Below the pieces are notes generated by a model. The model was not told the DNA's origin. It was given only the letters and a program-made list of their open reading frames with translations, and made no database searches. Of a stretch of DNA of 64,000 nt, positions 45,285 to 53,947 are shown piece after piece. Within the stretch, counting starts at the first letter, position 1. Every line of letters starts with the position of its first letter. A program made the translations under genes and the position numbers. Source of the DNA: UBA1724 sp051884615 (GTDB lineage Bacteria; Verrucomicrobiota; Lentisphaeria; Oligosphaerales; Oligosphaeraceae); NCBI GenBank assembly GCA_051884615.1, contig JBJEVT010000016.1, positions 62,001 through 126,000 on the forward strand, given 5' to 3'.

Positions 45285-45376
45285 CCCCCCCCGCCTTCCG
45301 CCCTCTGTGTCATCCGGGGTGGGCCGCAGGCGCCGACCTGTGCTCCGTGTTGAAGCGGCAGCGTCCTCTGTGTCCG
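45285..45376. repeat. Copy of the dispersed TGTGTTGAAGCGGCAGCG repeat
   Basis: Matches 37070-37145 and part of 42537-42597, including CATCCGGGGTGGGCCGCAGG before the core. It lies 145 bp before the GntR-GH38 gene. Confidence 0.8.
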
Positions 45377-45520
45377 CCCCGGGGGGGGGTGGGGAAAAGT
45401 GTATTTTTTTGTATTTTCCTGTATTCTCCCCTTGTCTTCCCGGGATAAAGTACCCATACTTTCCCATGTGCGTCCTGTGCGAGGCACGGGTGCCTGCCTT
45501 GTCCGTCCTTTTCCGTGTCC

Positions 45521-48220
45521 ATGCCCTCCCCCCGCGGTCCCAAGAAGTTGTCCCATCCCGTCAAGCGTTCCCTGGTCAGCGCCTCCCTTCGTGGGAGAAT
45601 CCAGAAGGGGGAGATTTCCCCTGGGGAGCGTCTGGTGTCCGTGCGGGAGTTGGCCGATGCGTACAATGTCAGCCTTTCCGTGGTGCAGAATGCGCTGAAG
45701 GAGTTGTGTGACGGTGGTTTTCTGGAGTGTCAGCCGGGGCGGGGCTACTATGTGGCCGAGAAGCCGGAGAAGGGGAAGGGAGCGGGGGACATTTCCCATG
45801 CTCCCCGGGGCGAGCTTTGCCTGGTGCTGGATCATCATTCCGACCTTCTCTGGCGTCGCACCCTGGCGGACTACGACGCCATCCGGGAGTCCCAGCTTCT
45901 TTCCCTTTTCGCCATGGCGAGGCGGCATCCCTCCTGTGCCTTTCTGTTGGAGCAGGGGCGTGTCGGGCAGGTTTTTTTCGCCGCCCATCCCGAGCTTCTT
46001 TCCGAGGCCCGGGAGCTGGTCTCCCAGGGTCGTCTGGATCTGGGAGGCGCCTACAGCATCCCGGATTTGAACATGGTGGAGGGCGAGTCCATCCTGCGGA
46101 ACCTTCTGGCGGGGGCGGCCCTGTGGCGGGAGCTTCTGGGGAAGGAGCCCGCCTACGCCCGTCTGGTGGATGCCTTCGGGATGTGCGCCCAGCTTCCCCA
46201 GATTCTCCTGCACTGCGGCATCCGGCATCTGTGGATGGGCCGCGCGCCCAACGTTCCCGCCTCCCTGCGCCAGGCGCCCTTCTTCCGCTGGCGTTCCCTG
46301 GGGGATTCCTCCCGCTTCATCCTGGCCTTCCAGCCCCAGGGAACCATCACCCATCTGGGCTACACGGAGAACGTCCCCCTGATTCAGAAGGGGGAGAGCC
46401 GCCTGGTCAAAGGGCTCCGGGCGTGCCAGACCCTTTCCGGCAGTCCCCTGATCTCCTACAGCACGGAGGAGGGGGAGCTGGAGGAGAGCATCTTCGCCAT
46501 CGCCGGGGACTTGAACGCCGGCGGCGGCAAGCCCGTCTCCTTCCTTTCCGCAGGGGAGTACCTGCGTCTTCACACGCCACGGGAGGAGGAAATTCCGGAA
46601 TACCGGGGCGAATGCAATCCCATCTTCACGGGGTGCTACACCACCCGCATCGGCATCAAGCAGGGCATTCGCCAGGCGGAAAGCCGTCTGCTTCTGCTGG
46701 AGCTCCTGGATCTCCTCGCCTCCCCCCGCTTCCATTCCCGGGAAAAGGCGTGGCATGCCCTCTTCCTGGCCCAATTCCACGACGCCGTCTGCGGATGCCA
46801 CTCGGACGCCGCCCATGGCGATGTGGAAAAGGCCCTTCGGGAGGCCATCCCTCCCCTGCCCTCCTTCCCGGGGGAGGGCTTCACCGTCGTCTCCTCCAGC
46901 GGCGTGGGGGGGCGCCAGCCCGTCTCCTCCCCCCTTCCCCCCGCCGGCATCCCCTCCCAGGAGGACGGGGAAGGCGGGCACCTCTTCCTGGCGGACCTTC
47001 CCCGGGTGGGGCTGCGGCATTTCGCGGTCGGCCAGCCCCCGAAGGTGCGGAAGAAAGCCAAGGCGGGGCTTCTCTTTCAAAATCCGTGGATTTGCGCCGA
47101 CTTTCATCATCCGGAGCGTCCCGCCATCCGTTTCACCCAATATCCCCAGGCATTGGGAGAGGGTTTCGGGGAGCTTCGCATGCGGATGGACACCGGCTCC
47201 ATGTGGGTGGAGGAATACTGGGGCGCGCCCCGAGGGCGCCAGTGGCAGAAGGAGGTCCTGGTGGAGAACACGGAGGGTCCGGTCTTCCACCAATTCGTCA
47301 CCGAAGGGGAGTTTCTTCCCGGCGAGCCCGAGAACGGGAACACAGGCAACCACTGGCCCGGCTTCCGCGCCCTCCGCTTCCAGAAGCGCTACCGCTTCTA
47401 CCATGAACTGGACTACTTCACCCTGGACGTGACCCTCCACTGGACGGGATGCAACACCCGGGTCTCCCTTCATTTCCCCACGGGAATGAACCCCGGGGAG
47501 TGCACCTGCGCCTACGAGACCCCCTTCGCCACCACCATCCGCCCCCCCTACTTCGAGGTGGAGGAGCGCCATGAAGGCACCCTGCGCCCCCTGGCCAGCA
47601 ACGAGGACTACCTCCGCGCCAAAGGAGACTGGCCCGCCCTCCACTGGGTGCGGATGAGCGACCACCGCACCGCCCTCACCGTGGCCAACGACGGCACCCC
47701 CGCCCACCAGCTCGCCAACGGGGAAATCCAGGTCTGCCTGCTCCGCAGCGGCACCAAGACCGCCGACGGCGGCCTCACTCCCCCGGAGGGCGCCATGGAC
47801 AACGGACGCCACCGCTACCATTTCGCCTTCCAGGCCCACGCCGCCACCGAACCCTGGCGCTCCACGGAGCTGGGGATGCGGGAGAACCGGCGCCCCGTGG
47901 CTCTTCCCGGCCACGCCAAGACGGAGGGGACCATGCTGGACTGGGAGGACCGGGGACTGGCCCTCTCCGCGCTCCACCGCCTTCCCAACGGCAGAATCCT
48001 CCTCCGGCTCTACGAATGTCAGGGGCAGGCCGCCTCCCTCCGTCTCTCCGGAGCCCTGGCGAAAGGAGGCGCCCTCCAGGAATGCGACGCCGCCGGCACT
48101 CCCCTCCCCGCGCCGGGACCCGCTCCCTTCCAACCCTTCCAAATCCGCTCCTACCTTTTGCCGCAACCCGTTTTTCGACGTTTCCCCCGCAACCCACGAA
48201 CAAAGGAAAAAACTCCATGA
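45521..48220 (+). CDS. GntR-type DNA-binding domain fused to a GH38 alpha-mannosidase-like enzyme
   Basis: Residues 15-78 are a GntR winged helix (LRGRIQKGEISPGERLVSVR...GRGYYVAEK). From about 98 the protein follows glycoside hydrolase family 38: HHSDLLW supplies H106 and D108, LVDAFGMCAQLPQIL supplies the nucleophile-position D217, and LAQFHDAVCG supplies H420, the four positions that bind zinc and act in GH38. The rest (to 899) is the beta-rich GH38 C-terminal half. ATG at 45521 is preferred over a GTG at 45515. It overlaps the next gene by four bases. Likely a catalytically active, glycan-sensing regulator or a moonlighting enzyme; which is not known. Confidence 0.85.
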   Translation: MPSPRGPKKLSHPVKRSLVSASLRGRIQKGEISPGERLVSVRELADAYNVSLSVVQNALKELCDGGFLECQPGRGYYVAEKPEKGKGAGDISHAPRGELCLVLDHHSDLLWRRTLADYDAIRESQLLSLFAMARRHPSCAFLLEQGRVGQVFFAAHPELLSEARELVSQGRLDLGGAYSIPDLNMVEGESILRNLLAGAALWRELLGKEPAYARLVDAFGMCAQLPQILLHCGIRHLWMGRAPNVPASLRQAPFFRWRSLGDSSRFILAFQPQGTITHLGYTENVPLIQKGESRLVKGLRACQTLSGSPLISYSTEEGELEESIFAIAGDLNAGGGKPVSFLSAGEYLRLHTPREEEIPEYRGECNPIFTGCYTTRIGIKQGIRQAESRLLLLELLDLLASPRFHSREKAWHALFLAQFHDAVCGCHSDAAHGDVEKALREAIPPLPSFPGEGFTVVSSSGVGGRQPVSSPLPPAGIPSQEDGEGGHLFLADLPRVGLRHFAVGQPPKVRKKAKAGLLFQNPWICADFHHPERPAIRFTQYPQALGEGFGELRMRMDTGSMWVEEYWGAPRGRQWQKEVLVENTEGPVFHQFVTEGEFLPGEPENGNTGNHWPGFRALRFQKRYRFYHELDYFTLDVTLHWTGCNTRVSLHFPTGMNPGECTCAYETPFATTIRPPYFEVEERHEGTLRPLASNEDYLRAKGDWPALHWVRMSDHRTALTVANDGTPAHQLANGEIQVCLLRSGTKTADGGLTPPEGAMDNGRHRYHFAFQAHAATEPWRSTELGMRENRRPVALPGHAKTEGTMLDWEDRGLALSALHRLPNGRILLRLYECQGQAASLRLSGALAKGGALQECDAAGTPLPAPGPAPFQPFQIRSYLLPQPVFRRFPRNPRTKEKTP

Positions 48221-49020
48221 AACACCACGTTTCCCGCAACGCCTTCACCCTCATCGAACTGCTGGTGGTCATCGCCATCATCGCCATCCTGGCCGCCATG
48301 CTCCTGCCCGCCCTCTCCAAGGCCCGGGAGAAGGCCCGCGCCATCTCCTGCACCAACAACCTGAAGCAAATCCAGCTGGGCGGCATCCTCTACGCCGGCG
48401 ACTACGACGACTACCTCTGCCCCATCAGCGACCTGAGCTACTTCAAGGACGCCTACGAGGACGGCTCCATCTTCTGGTTCACCCTGAATCCCCTCGTCCC
48501 CGGCACCCCCATGACCTACGGCGACTGGAAGGCCAAGGACCCCGCCAGCGACTACAACGCCGGCGGCGCCGACAAGTCCTCCTGGCACAAGGTGCTCCTG
48601 TGCCCCTCCTGCCCCACCAGCGAGCGCCTCTACGGCAACATCGGATACTCCTACTCCGTGGGCGCCGGCTACTGCAAGCCCCTGAAGAGCGGCATGGGCG
48701 AACCCCTCCAGGCCGGCAACAACTGGTGGCGCATCTCCGGCATCAAGTTCCCCTCCCTCCATGTGAACTACACCGACGGCACCCGCAACGCCGGCTTCGG
48801 ATACGGTGAACACGTCGCCACCCATCCCCACGCCGTCATCCAGAACGAGGACTCCAAGAGCGCCTACTTCCGTCACTCCCTCCAGATGAACATGAGCTTC
48901 ACCGACGGACACGTGGATCCCTGCCACCGCAGCAAGGCCGACAACGGACGCTTCCAGGCCGACTTCTACTGGTTCCCCTCCGTCACCACCGCCCCCGGCG
49001 GCGACAACCGGGACTACTAG
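48217..49020 (+). CDS. Prepilin-type N-terminal, H-X9-DG C-terminal protein (copy 2)
   Basis: The 267-residue protein has NAFTLIELLVVIAIIAILAA after a short basic leader (MKHHVSR), the shared ALSKAREKARAISCTNNLKQ segment, LCPSCPTSERL, and RHSLQMNMSFTDGHV near the end. Its start overlaps the GntR-GH38 stop (ATGA), so it is translationally coupled to that gene. This ties a pseudopilin-like protein to a glycan-active regulator and to the DUF4838 gene 96 bp downstream. Confidence 0.92.
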   Translation: MKHHVSRNAFTLIELLVVIAIIAILAAMLLPALSKAREKARAISCTNNLKQIQLGGILYAGDYDDYLCPISDLSYFKDAYEDGSIFWFTLNPLVPGTPMTYGDWKAKDPASDYNAGGADKSSWHKVLLCPSCPTSERLYGNIGYSYSVGAGYCKPLKSGMGEPLQAGNNWWRISGIKFPSLHVNYTDGTRNAGFGYGEHVATHPHAVIQNEDSKSAYFRHSLQMNMSFTDGHVDPCHRSKADNGRFQADFYWFPSVTTAPGGDNRDY

Positions 49021-49116
49021 CCGGACACCCCGCCGTCTTCCGGGAAGCGTGGCGCCGTCTTCCCCTGCGCGCCGCGCTCCCCGGGCTCTTTCCAGGCTCC
49101 TCCCCTCCTCCCCCCC

Positions 49117-51477
49117 ATGCGCCGCCTGCTTCTCCTCCTCGCTTTCGCGCTCCCGGTCCTTTCCCTCCCCGCCGCCCCGGACTTTCCCCCGGTGACGCTG
49201 CGGGAGCGGATGCCCGCCAACGCCCTGCGTCCCCGGGGAGAGGCCTCGGTTGTGGATTTGGCGGGGGGGAGGCCCATTCTCATTCCCAGCCAGCCGGCGG
49301 TCCAGGACCGCTATGCGGCGGAGCTGCTCTCCCACTTTCTCCAGGCCCTTTACGGGGAGGAGTTTCCCGTCCTGCCGGACAAAGTCCGCATGGGCGGTCC
49401 CTTCCTTTCCGTGGGGAACACCAGCCGTGCCCAGGCGGCGGGCTTCGCCCTCCTGGAGGACTGGCAGGGATACTCCCTGGCCGAGAGGGAGGGGAATCTC
49501 TTTTTCCTGGGCGGCCGGAACGGCGCCCTCTATGCGGTGCTGGCGCTGCTCCAGGAGGATTTGGGGTGCCGCTTCTATGCCCTGGGGGATCCGGTGCTGG
49601 CTCCCGTCCCCTCCGGGAAGCGCCTCTCCTTCGTGCCCCGCAGCTACGCGCCCCCCTTTGAAATCCGGGAGCCCCTCAACGGGGAGTCCCACCGTCTCAT
49701 GTCCTGGCTTCCCGACCCGGACCATTTCAACGCCTTCAACCGGGTGCAGGCGGTCTCCTACTTCAAGGCCCTGCCCCCCGAAATGGGCGGCGGCTTCTCC
49801 AACACGGAATATTTCATCCACACCTACGAGCCCCTGATTCCCGCCTCCCGCTTCTTCTCCACCCACCCGGAATATTTCCCCCTGCGGGATGGCAGGCGGC
49901 AAAGCGTCACGGGCACCACGGGGCAGTTGTGCTACACCAACCCGGGGGTCGCCCGGGAGATGGCGGAGCAGCTGGAACAGGCGCTGGAGAAGGCCCCCTA
50001 CGCCCGCGTCTATTCCATCAGCCACAACGACAACAACGCCATGACCTGCCAGTGCGACGCCTGCCAGGCCCTGGAGAAACAGGAGGGGCTCTCCGCCCTG
50101 ACCCTGCAGCTGGCCAACCAGGTGGCGCAACGGATTTCCCTGCGCCAGCCGGAGGCGCGCATCACCACCCTGGCCTATGTGGAGACCCAGCCCCTGCCCA
50201 AGACGCTGCGCCCCCACCCCAACACCGTGATCTTCTACGCCCCCATTCGCCAGCGGGGCGGCGTGAACGCCATGCTCCCCTGGGAGGAAGTGCCCTCCAT
50301 CGTCTCGGAAATCCAGGGCTGGTGCGACGCCAGCCGGATGGTCTATGTGTGGGACTATCTCATCGCCAAGGAAATCCAGCCCCATTTCGACCTGATCTCC
50401 CAGAACATCGACTATTGGAAGCGCCTGGGGGTGAAGGGAGTCTTTCTGGAGGACCAGGAGTTCTGCCTCAACTCCCTGGAATCCATGAAAAACTGGGTCT
50501 TCATGCAGAAGCTCTGGAATCCGGACTGGGATCTCCACGCCCTGATGGAGGAGTTTCTGGAGGGGCACTACGGGGAGGCGGCCCCCTGGATGCGCCAATA
50601 TGTGGCGCTCCTGCAGACCGCCTGGCGGAACTGGCACCAGGACACCACCCGGCCCGCGGGGAGCGTCATGCGGCTGACGCCGGAGGAGATCCGGGAATGC
50701 GACCGGCTCCTGGAGGAGGCCTACCAGGCCCTGCCCGGAGACGCCGTGGCGGCGGAGATTGTCGCCTTCAACGCCCCCGTCCTGGAATACTGCGCCCCCG
50801 GGGAGACCGAGGCTTTCCAGAAACGCCTGGCGCGCACCCGGGAGCTGCTCCAGCGCCATGGACTCCGTCTGGATGAACGGCAACAGACCCCCAACGACCA
50901 CTTTCTCCAGGCATGGGAGAAGACCCTGCAGGAGGCCCGGGAGGGTTTCACTTTCCCCGTGTACGGGCCGGGCTCCCTCTTCCTCAAGGAGCGCTACGCC
51001 CGCCTTCCCGGGGTGGAGGAAATCCAGGCGGAGGGGTCTTTCCTGCCCACGGTCCTGAAGCAGACGAAAGGGACGGACTGGGGGGTGCAATGGCCCTTCG
51101 CCCGCCTGCTGCGGGGCGCCACCAACCAAGCCACCTATGTGGTCCGCATCCGGGTGAAACCCCACTTCACCCGGCCCCACCACCCCGATTCCCCCGCCTT
51201 CTCCCTCCATCTCTACCGCTCCGGCTTCGAGGGCACCAGCCAGCACTCCACCCAGGGACGATTCGTCACCTTCCGGGAATTGGAGAACGACCAGTGGCAG
51301 TTCCTCCCCCTCTACCGCATCTATATGTACTCCCCCTCCCTGGACGGATATTTCTACAACTGCATCGGCAACCTTCAGGACTCCGAATACATGCTCTACG
51401 ACCTGGTGGAGTTCATCCCCGAGGAAAGCTTCCAGGAAAAGGAAATCCTGGAAACCCTTCCCCTGGTCACCTTCTGA
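49117..51477 (+). CDS. Secreted DUF4838 protein, glycoside-hydrolase-like
   Basis: The 786-residue protein has a signal peptide (about 1-19), an N-terminal alpha-glucuronidase-like beta/alpha domain (FLGGRNGALYAVLALLQEDLGCRFY, about 125-150), a DUF4838 TIM-barrel-like core with SISHNDNNAMTCQCDACQALE, and a C-terminal beta-rich domain. DUF4838 is common in Lentisphaerota, Bacteroidota and Planctomycetota polysaccharide loci; its activity is unproven. It follows the H-X9-DG gene and is probably part of the same glycan locus. Confidence 0.9.
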   Translation: MRRLLLLLAFALPVLSLPAAPDFPPVTLRERMPANALRPRGEASVVDLAGGRPILIPSQPAVQDRYAAELLSHFLQALYGEEFPVLPDKVRMGGPFLSVGNTSRAQAAGFALLEDWQGYSLAEREGNLFFLGGRNGALYAVLALLQEDLGCRFYALGDPVLAPVPSGKRLSFVPRSYAPPFEIREPLNGESHRLMSWLPDPDHFNAFNRVQAVSYFKALPPEMGGGFSNTEYFIHTYEPLIPASRFFSTHPEYFPLRDGRRQSVTGTTGQLCYTNPGVAREMAEQLEQALEKAPYARVYSISHNDNNAMTCQCDACQALEKQEGLSALTLQLANQVAQRISLRQPEARITTLAYVETQPLPKTLRPHPNTVIFYAPIRQRGGVNAMLPWEEVPSIVSEIQGWCDASRMVYVWDYLIAKEIQPHFDLISQNIDYWKRLGVKGVFLEDQEFCLNSLESMKNWVFMQKLWNPDWDLHALMEEFLEGHYGEAAPWMRQYVALLQTAWRNWHQDTTRPAGSVMRLTPEEIRECDRLLEEAYQALPGDAVAAEIVAFNAPVLEYCAPGETEAFQKRLARTRELLQRHGLRLDERQQTPNDHFLQAWEKTLQEAREGFTFPVYGPGSLFLKERYARLPGVEEIQAEGSFLPTVLKQTKGTDWGVQWPFARLLRGATNQATYVVRIRVKPHFTRPHHPDSPAFSLHLYRSGFEGTSQHSTQGRFVTFRELENDQWQFLPLYRIYMYSPSLDGYFYNCIGNLQDSEYMLYDLVEFIPEESFQEKEILETLPLVTF

Positions 51478-51518
51478 AAGGACTGGGCAACCCCGGGGGG
51501 CGGCGAGAGGGGGGGGGG

Positions 51519-51544
51519 AAGCTCCCTGTTCCTCCGTTATATTC
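51519..51544. repeat. 26-bp direct repeat, left copy
   Basis: AAGCTCCCTGTTCCTCCGTT and TATATTC are repeated at 53028-53053, and the next 15 bases are also similar. The right copy is the promoter-like region of the PHP phosphatase gene, so the methyltransferase gene appears to have been inserted between duplicated copies. Confidence 0.85.
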
Positions 51545-51704
51545 CTCCCCTGTTCGCCGACTCCTGGAAGACATGCCGGCGGCGGGGAGGGGGAAGCCCC
51601 TTCGGAAATCTCCCCGACACAGCCGACGAACCTTTCGATTCAGCCCACGCCAGGACAATCTGACAAGAAAAATTCTTTTTTTCTTACCGATGCAAGCGGT
51701 TTGA

Positions 51705-52847
51705 ATGGAACTCGGAATTTCAAATCACCTTGACAGCAGAGGGAAGGTTCTGCTGGGCAGCTACTACACGCCACGCAAGTATGTGGAGGCCGTCGCCGGA
51801 TGGCTGAAAGACTCCATTGAAAAAGGGGAGACCATCCTGGACCCGTCCTGTGGATACGGGGCATTCTTCGCGCTGGAGGAGTTTTTCCCCGAAGCCAGAT
51901 ATATCGGGAATGACATAGACGGGGAGGCGGTCAGGCAGGCCCAGGCGAACTTTCCCCTCGTCGAGTTCCATTGCTTCAGCGCCTTGAAGGATGTCTCCCG
52001 CGAAAAATACGGCATCCGGAAATCCGACAGACTGACCATCGTCGGCAACCCGCCATACAACGACACCACCTCGTTGATCGGAAAGACTCTGAAGAAGCTC
52101 TCGGAAAGCGGCATGGATCCGGATATCCGGACGAGAGATCTGGGAATGTCGTCGCTCCTGGCATACGACAAGCTCGAGGCGGACAGGGTGGCGGTATTGC
52201 ATCCGCTGAGCTACCTGATCAAGAGGACGAATCATAGAACCTGCGGAAGGTTCTTCCGGAACTACAGCCTCAAGGAGCACATCGTCTTCTCAAGCCAGGA
52301 GTTCGCCGGAACTTCCAGAACCACGGGCTTTCCCGTGATGGTGGCGCTCTACGAGCGGAATCCGGGAAAGGGGATTGCGTACGATGACGTCCTCAAGACC
52401 AGGTTTCATACCGTCGAGGGCGACGAGTTCTGTCTTTCCGAGATGGAGTTCATCACCGACCTGGTGAGAAAGTACCCCAACGGCGCTGGCGCCCCCCCGT
52501 CCTTCAGTGGATTCTACTTCTATACCCTGCGGGACATCAACGCCCTCCGCAGATGCAGGACGTTTCTATGCGGCAGATGCTCCAATGCGATCGCAATTTC
52601 CCTGGAACAGCTGCCGTACTATCACTACATCGACGCATTCAAACACCTCGTCCAGGCGCCATACTGGGCGGGCAACCTGAACGTCCCCTTTCAGCAAAAA
52701 GGCTTCCCGGAGATTGCCGGAATCGCGGAGAGATACTCCAGGTCCCTGCATCCGGAAATCTTCGGGCACTGCATCCCGCCGTCGGAGGAAGAAGTCCACA
52801 CCCTCAAATCATACATTGATTCGTCACTGGGAAAGGGAAAATCCTGA
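51705..52847 (+). CDS. N6-adenine-type DNA methyltransferase
   Basis: The 380-residue protein has YYTPRKYVEAV and LDPSCGYGAFF (SAM-binding, near residue 50) and the catalytic VGNPPYND (near 110) of adenine-N6 methyltransferases. No target-recognition subunit or restriction enzyme adjoins it, so it is an orphan methyltransferase or a remnant of a system. It is clearly less GC-rich than its neighbours and bracketed by a 26-bp direct repeat, consistent with acquisition. No Shine-Dalgarno box precedes the ATG at 51705. Confidence 0.88.
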   Translation: MELGISNHLDSRGKVLLGSYYTPRKYVEAVAGWLKDSIEKGETILDPSCGYGAFFALEEFFPEARYIGNDIDGEAVRQAQANFPLVEFHCFSALKDVSREKYGIRKSDRLTIVGNPPYNDTTSLIGKTLKKLSESGMDPDIRTRDLGMSSLLAYDKLEADRVAVLHPLSYLIKRTNHRTCGRFFRNYSLKEHIVFSSQEFAGTSRTTGFPVMVALYERNPGKGIAYDDVLKTRFHTVEGDEFCLSEMEFITDLVRKYPNGAGAPPSFSGFYFYTLRDINALRRCRTFLCGRCSNAIAISLEQLPYYHYIDAFKHLVQAPYWAGNLNVPFQQKGFPEIAGIAERYSRSLHPEIFGHCIPPSEEEVHTLKSYIDSSLGKGKS

Positions 52848-53027
52848 AATCCTCTTTCCCACGGACGGGCCGAAGATGGTTCCTCCCCCTGCCCCGCCGA
52901 CGGGAAGGATTCGTGTCGCGCGCCGGAATGCAGGCAACGGATACGGCGAGCCTGTCGCCCCACGGCATTGACCGGCACGAAGTCCATTGGATCTTGTCGG
53001 GACTTGCCATGACGGGGGTGCTTCCGA

Positions 53028-53053
53028 AAGCTCCCTGTTCCTCCGTTATATTC
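53028..53053. repeat. 26-bp direct repeat, right copy with possible -10 box
   Basis: Right partner of 51519-51544. It contains TATATT (53047-53052), the same TTATATTC string seen before purL, 75 bp before the PHP phosphatase start, so it is probably that gene's promoter. 52848-53027 holds no gene. Confidence 0.8.
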
Positions 53054-53124
53054 TCCTCCTGTCCTTCGCCCCCCGGGAAAAAACAGACGGACGAGGGGGA
53101 AGGCGGGGAAAAAGGACGTTGTTC

Positions 53125-53931
53125 ATGGGACACTGCAATTTTCACACCCACACCTACCACTGCCGCCACGCCACCGGAACCCCCGGGGACTACTGCCGGG
53201 AGGCCCTGGCCCAGGGCATCTCCACCCTGGGCTTCTCCGACCACGCCCCCTGGCCCGACGGAAAGTGGAAGGAGGTCCGCATGCCCCAGGATGAACTGGA
53301 CGCCTATTTCCGGGAAATCCAGGAAGCCAGACAGGAGTTCCCCCGGCTGGAAATCCACGCGGGCCTGGAATGTGAATACCGCCCCGACCTGGGAAGCTAC
53401 ACCCACGACGCCTTCCTGGACACCCCGGGACGCTGCGAATATCTGGTCCTGGCCATCCACGACTACCGGGACCCCCGGGGAGAATGGTGCTCCTCCTGGC
53501 ATCTCCACGACACGAGACAGTATCTGGACTACGCCCGATACGCCGTCCAGGCCATGGAATCCGGACTCTTCGCCTTCCTGGCCCACCCCGACCTCTTCCT
53601 GGTGGCCAGGGGCGCCTGGGACGACAACGCCCGGGAGGCCGCCCGCCTCATCGCCCAGGCAGCCCAGGACACCCGCACCCCCCTGGAGCTCAACGCCGCA
53701 GGGCTGAGACGCCCCTTCGTGGTGGATGACTCCGGCCTGAAACGGCGCCCCTTCCCCTACATCGGCTTCTGGGAAATCGCCGCCCAATACCAAATCCAGG
53801 CCGTCGTCTCCTCCGACGCCCACACCCCACAGGACGTCTGGGGCAACGCCGGGGAAACCCTCGCCATGGCGCGCTATTTCGGAATCCCCCTGGCAACCCC
53901 GGAGACCCTCTTCCCCCCTCCGGCGCCCTGA
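53125..53931 (+). CDS. PHP-family histidinol-phosphatase-like protein
   Basis: The 268-residue protein starts MGHCNFHTHTYHCRHATG, whose HTHT motif is the first metal site of the PHP family, followed by GFSDHAPWP, EIHAGLECEY, AHPDLF and SSDAHTP. Together they match HisJ/HisK-type phosphatases (L-histidinol phosphate), although other PHP phosphatases share the pattern. No other his genes are here. The 5' end of this gene also exists as a decayed copy at 43211-43365. Confidence 0.85.
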   Translation: MGHCNFHTHTYHCRHATGTPGDYCREALAQGISTLGFSDHAPWPDGKWKEVRMPQDELDAYFREIQEARQEFPRLEIHAGLECEYRPDLGSYTHDAFLDTPGRCEYLVLAIHDYRDPRGEWCSSWHLHDTRQYLDYARYAVQAMESGLFAFLAHPDLFLVARGAWDDNAREAARLIAQAAQDTRTPLELNAAGLRRPFVVDDSGLKRRPFPYIGFWEIAAQYQIQAVVSSDAHTPQDVWGNAGETLAMARYFGIPLATPETLFPPPAP

Positions 53932-53947
53932 AAAAAGCCCCCCGGCC

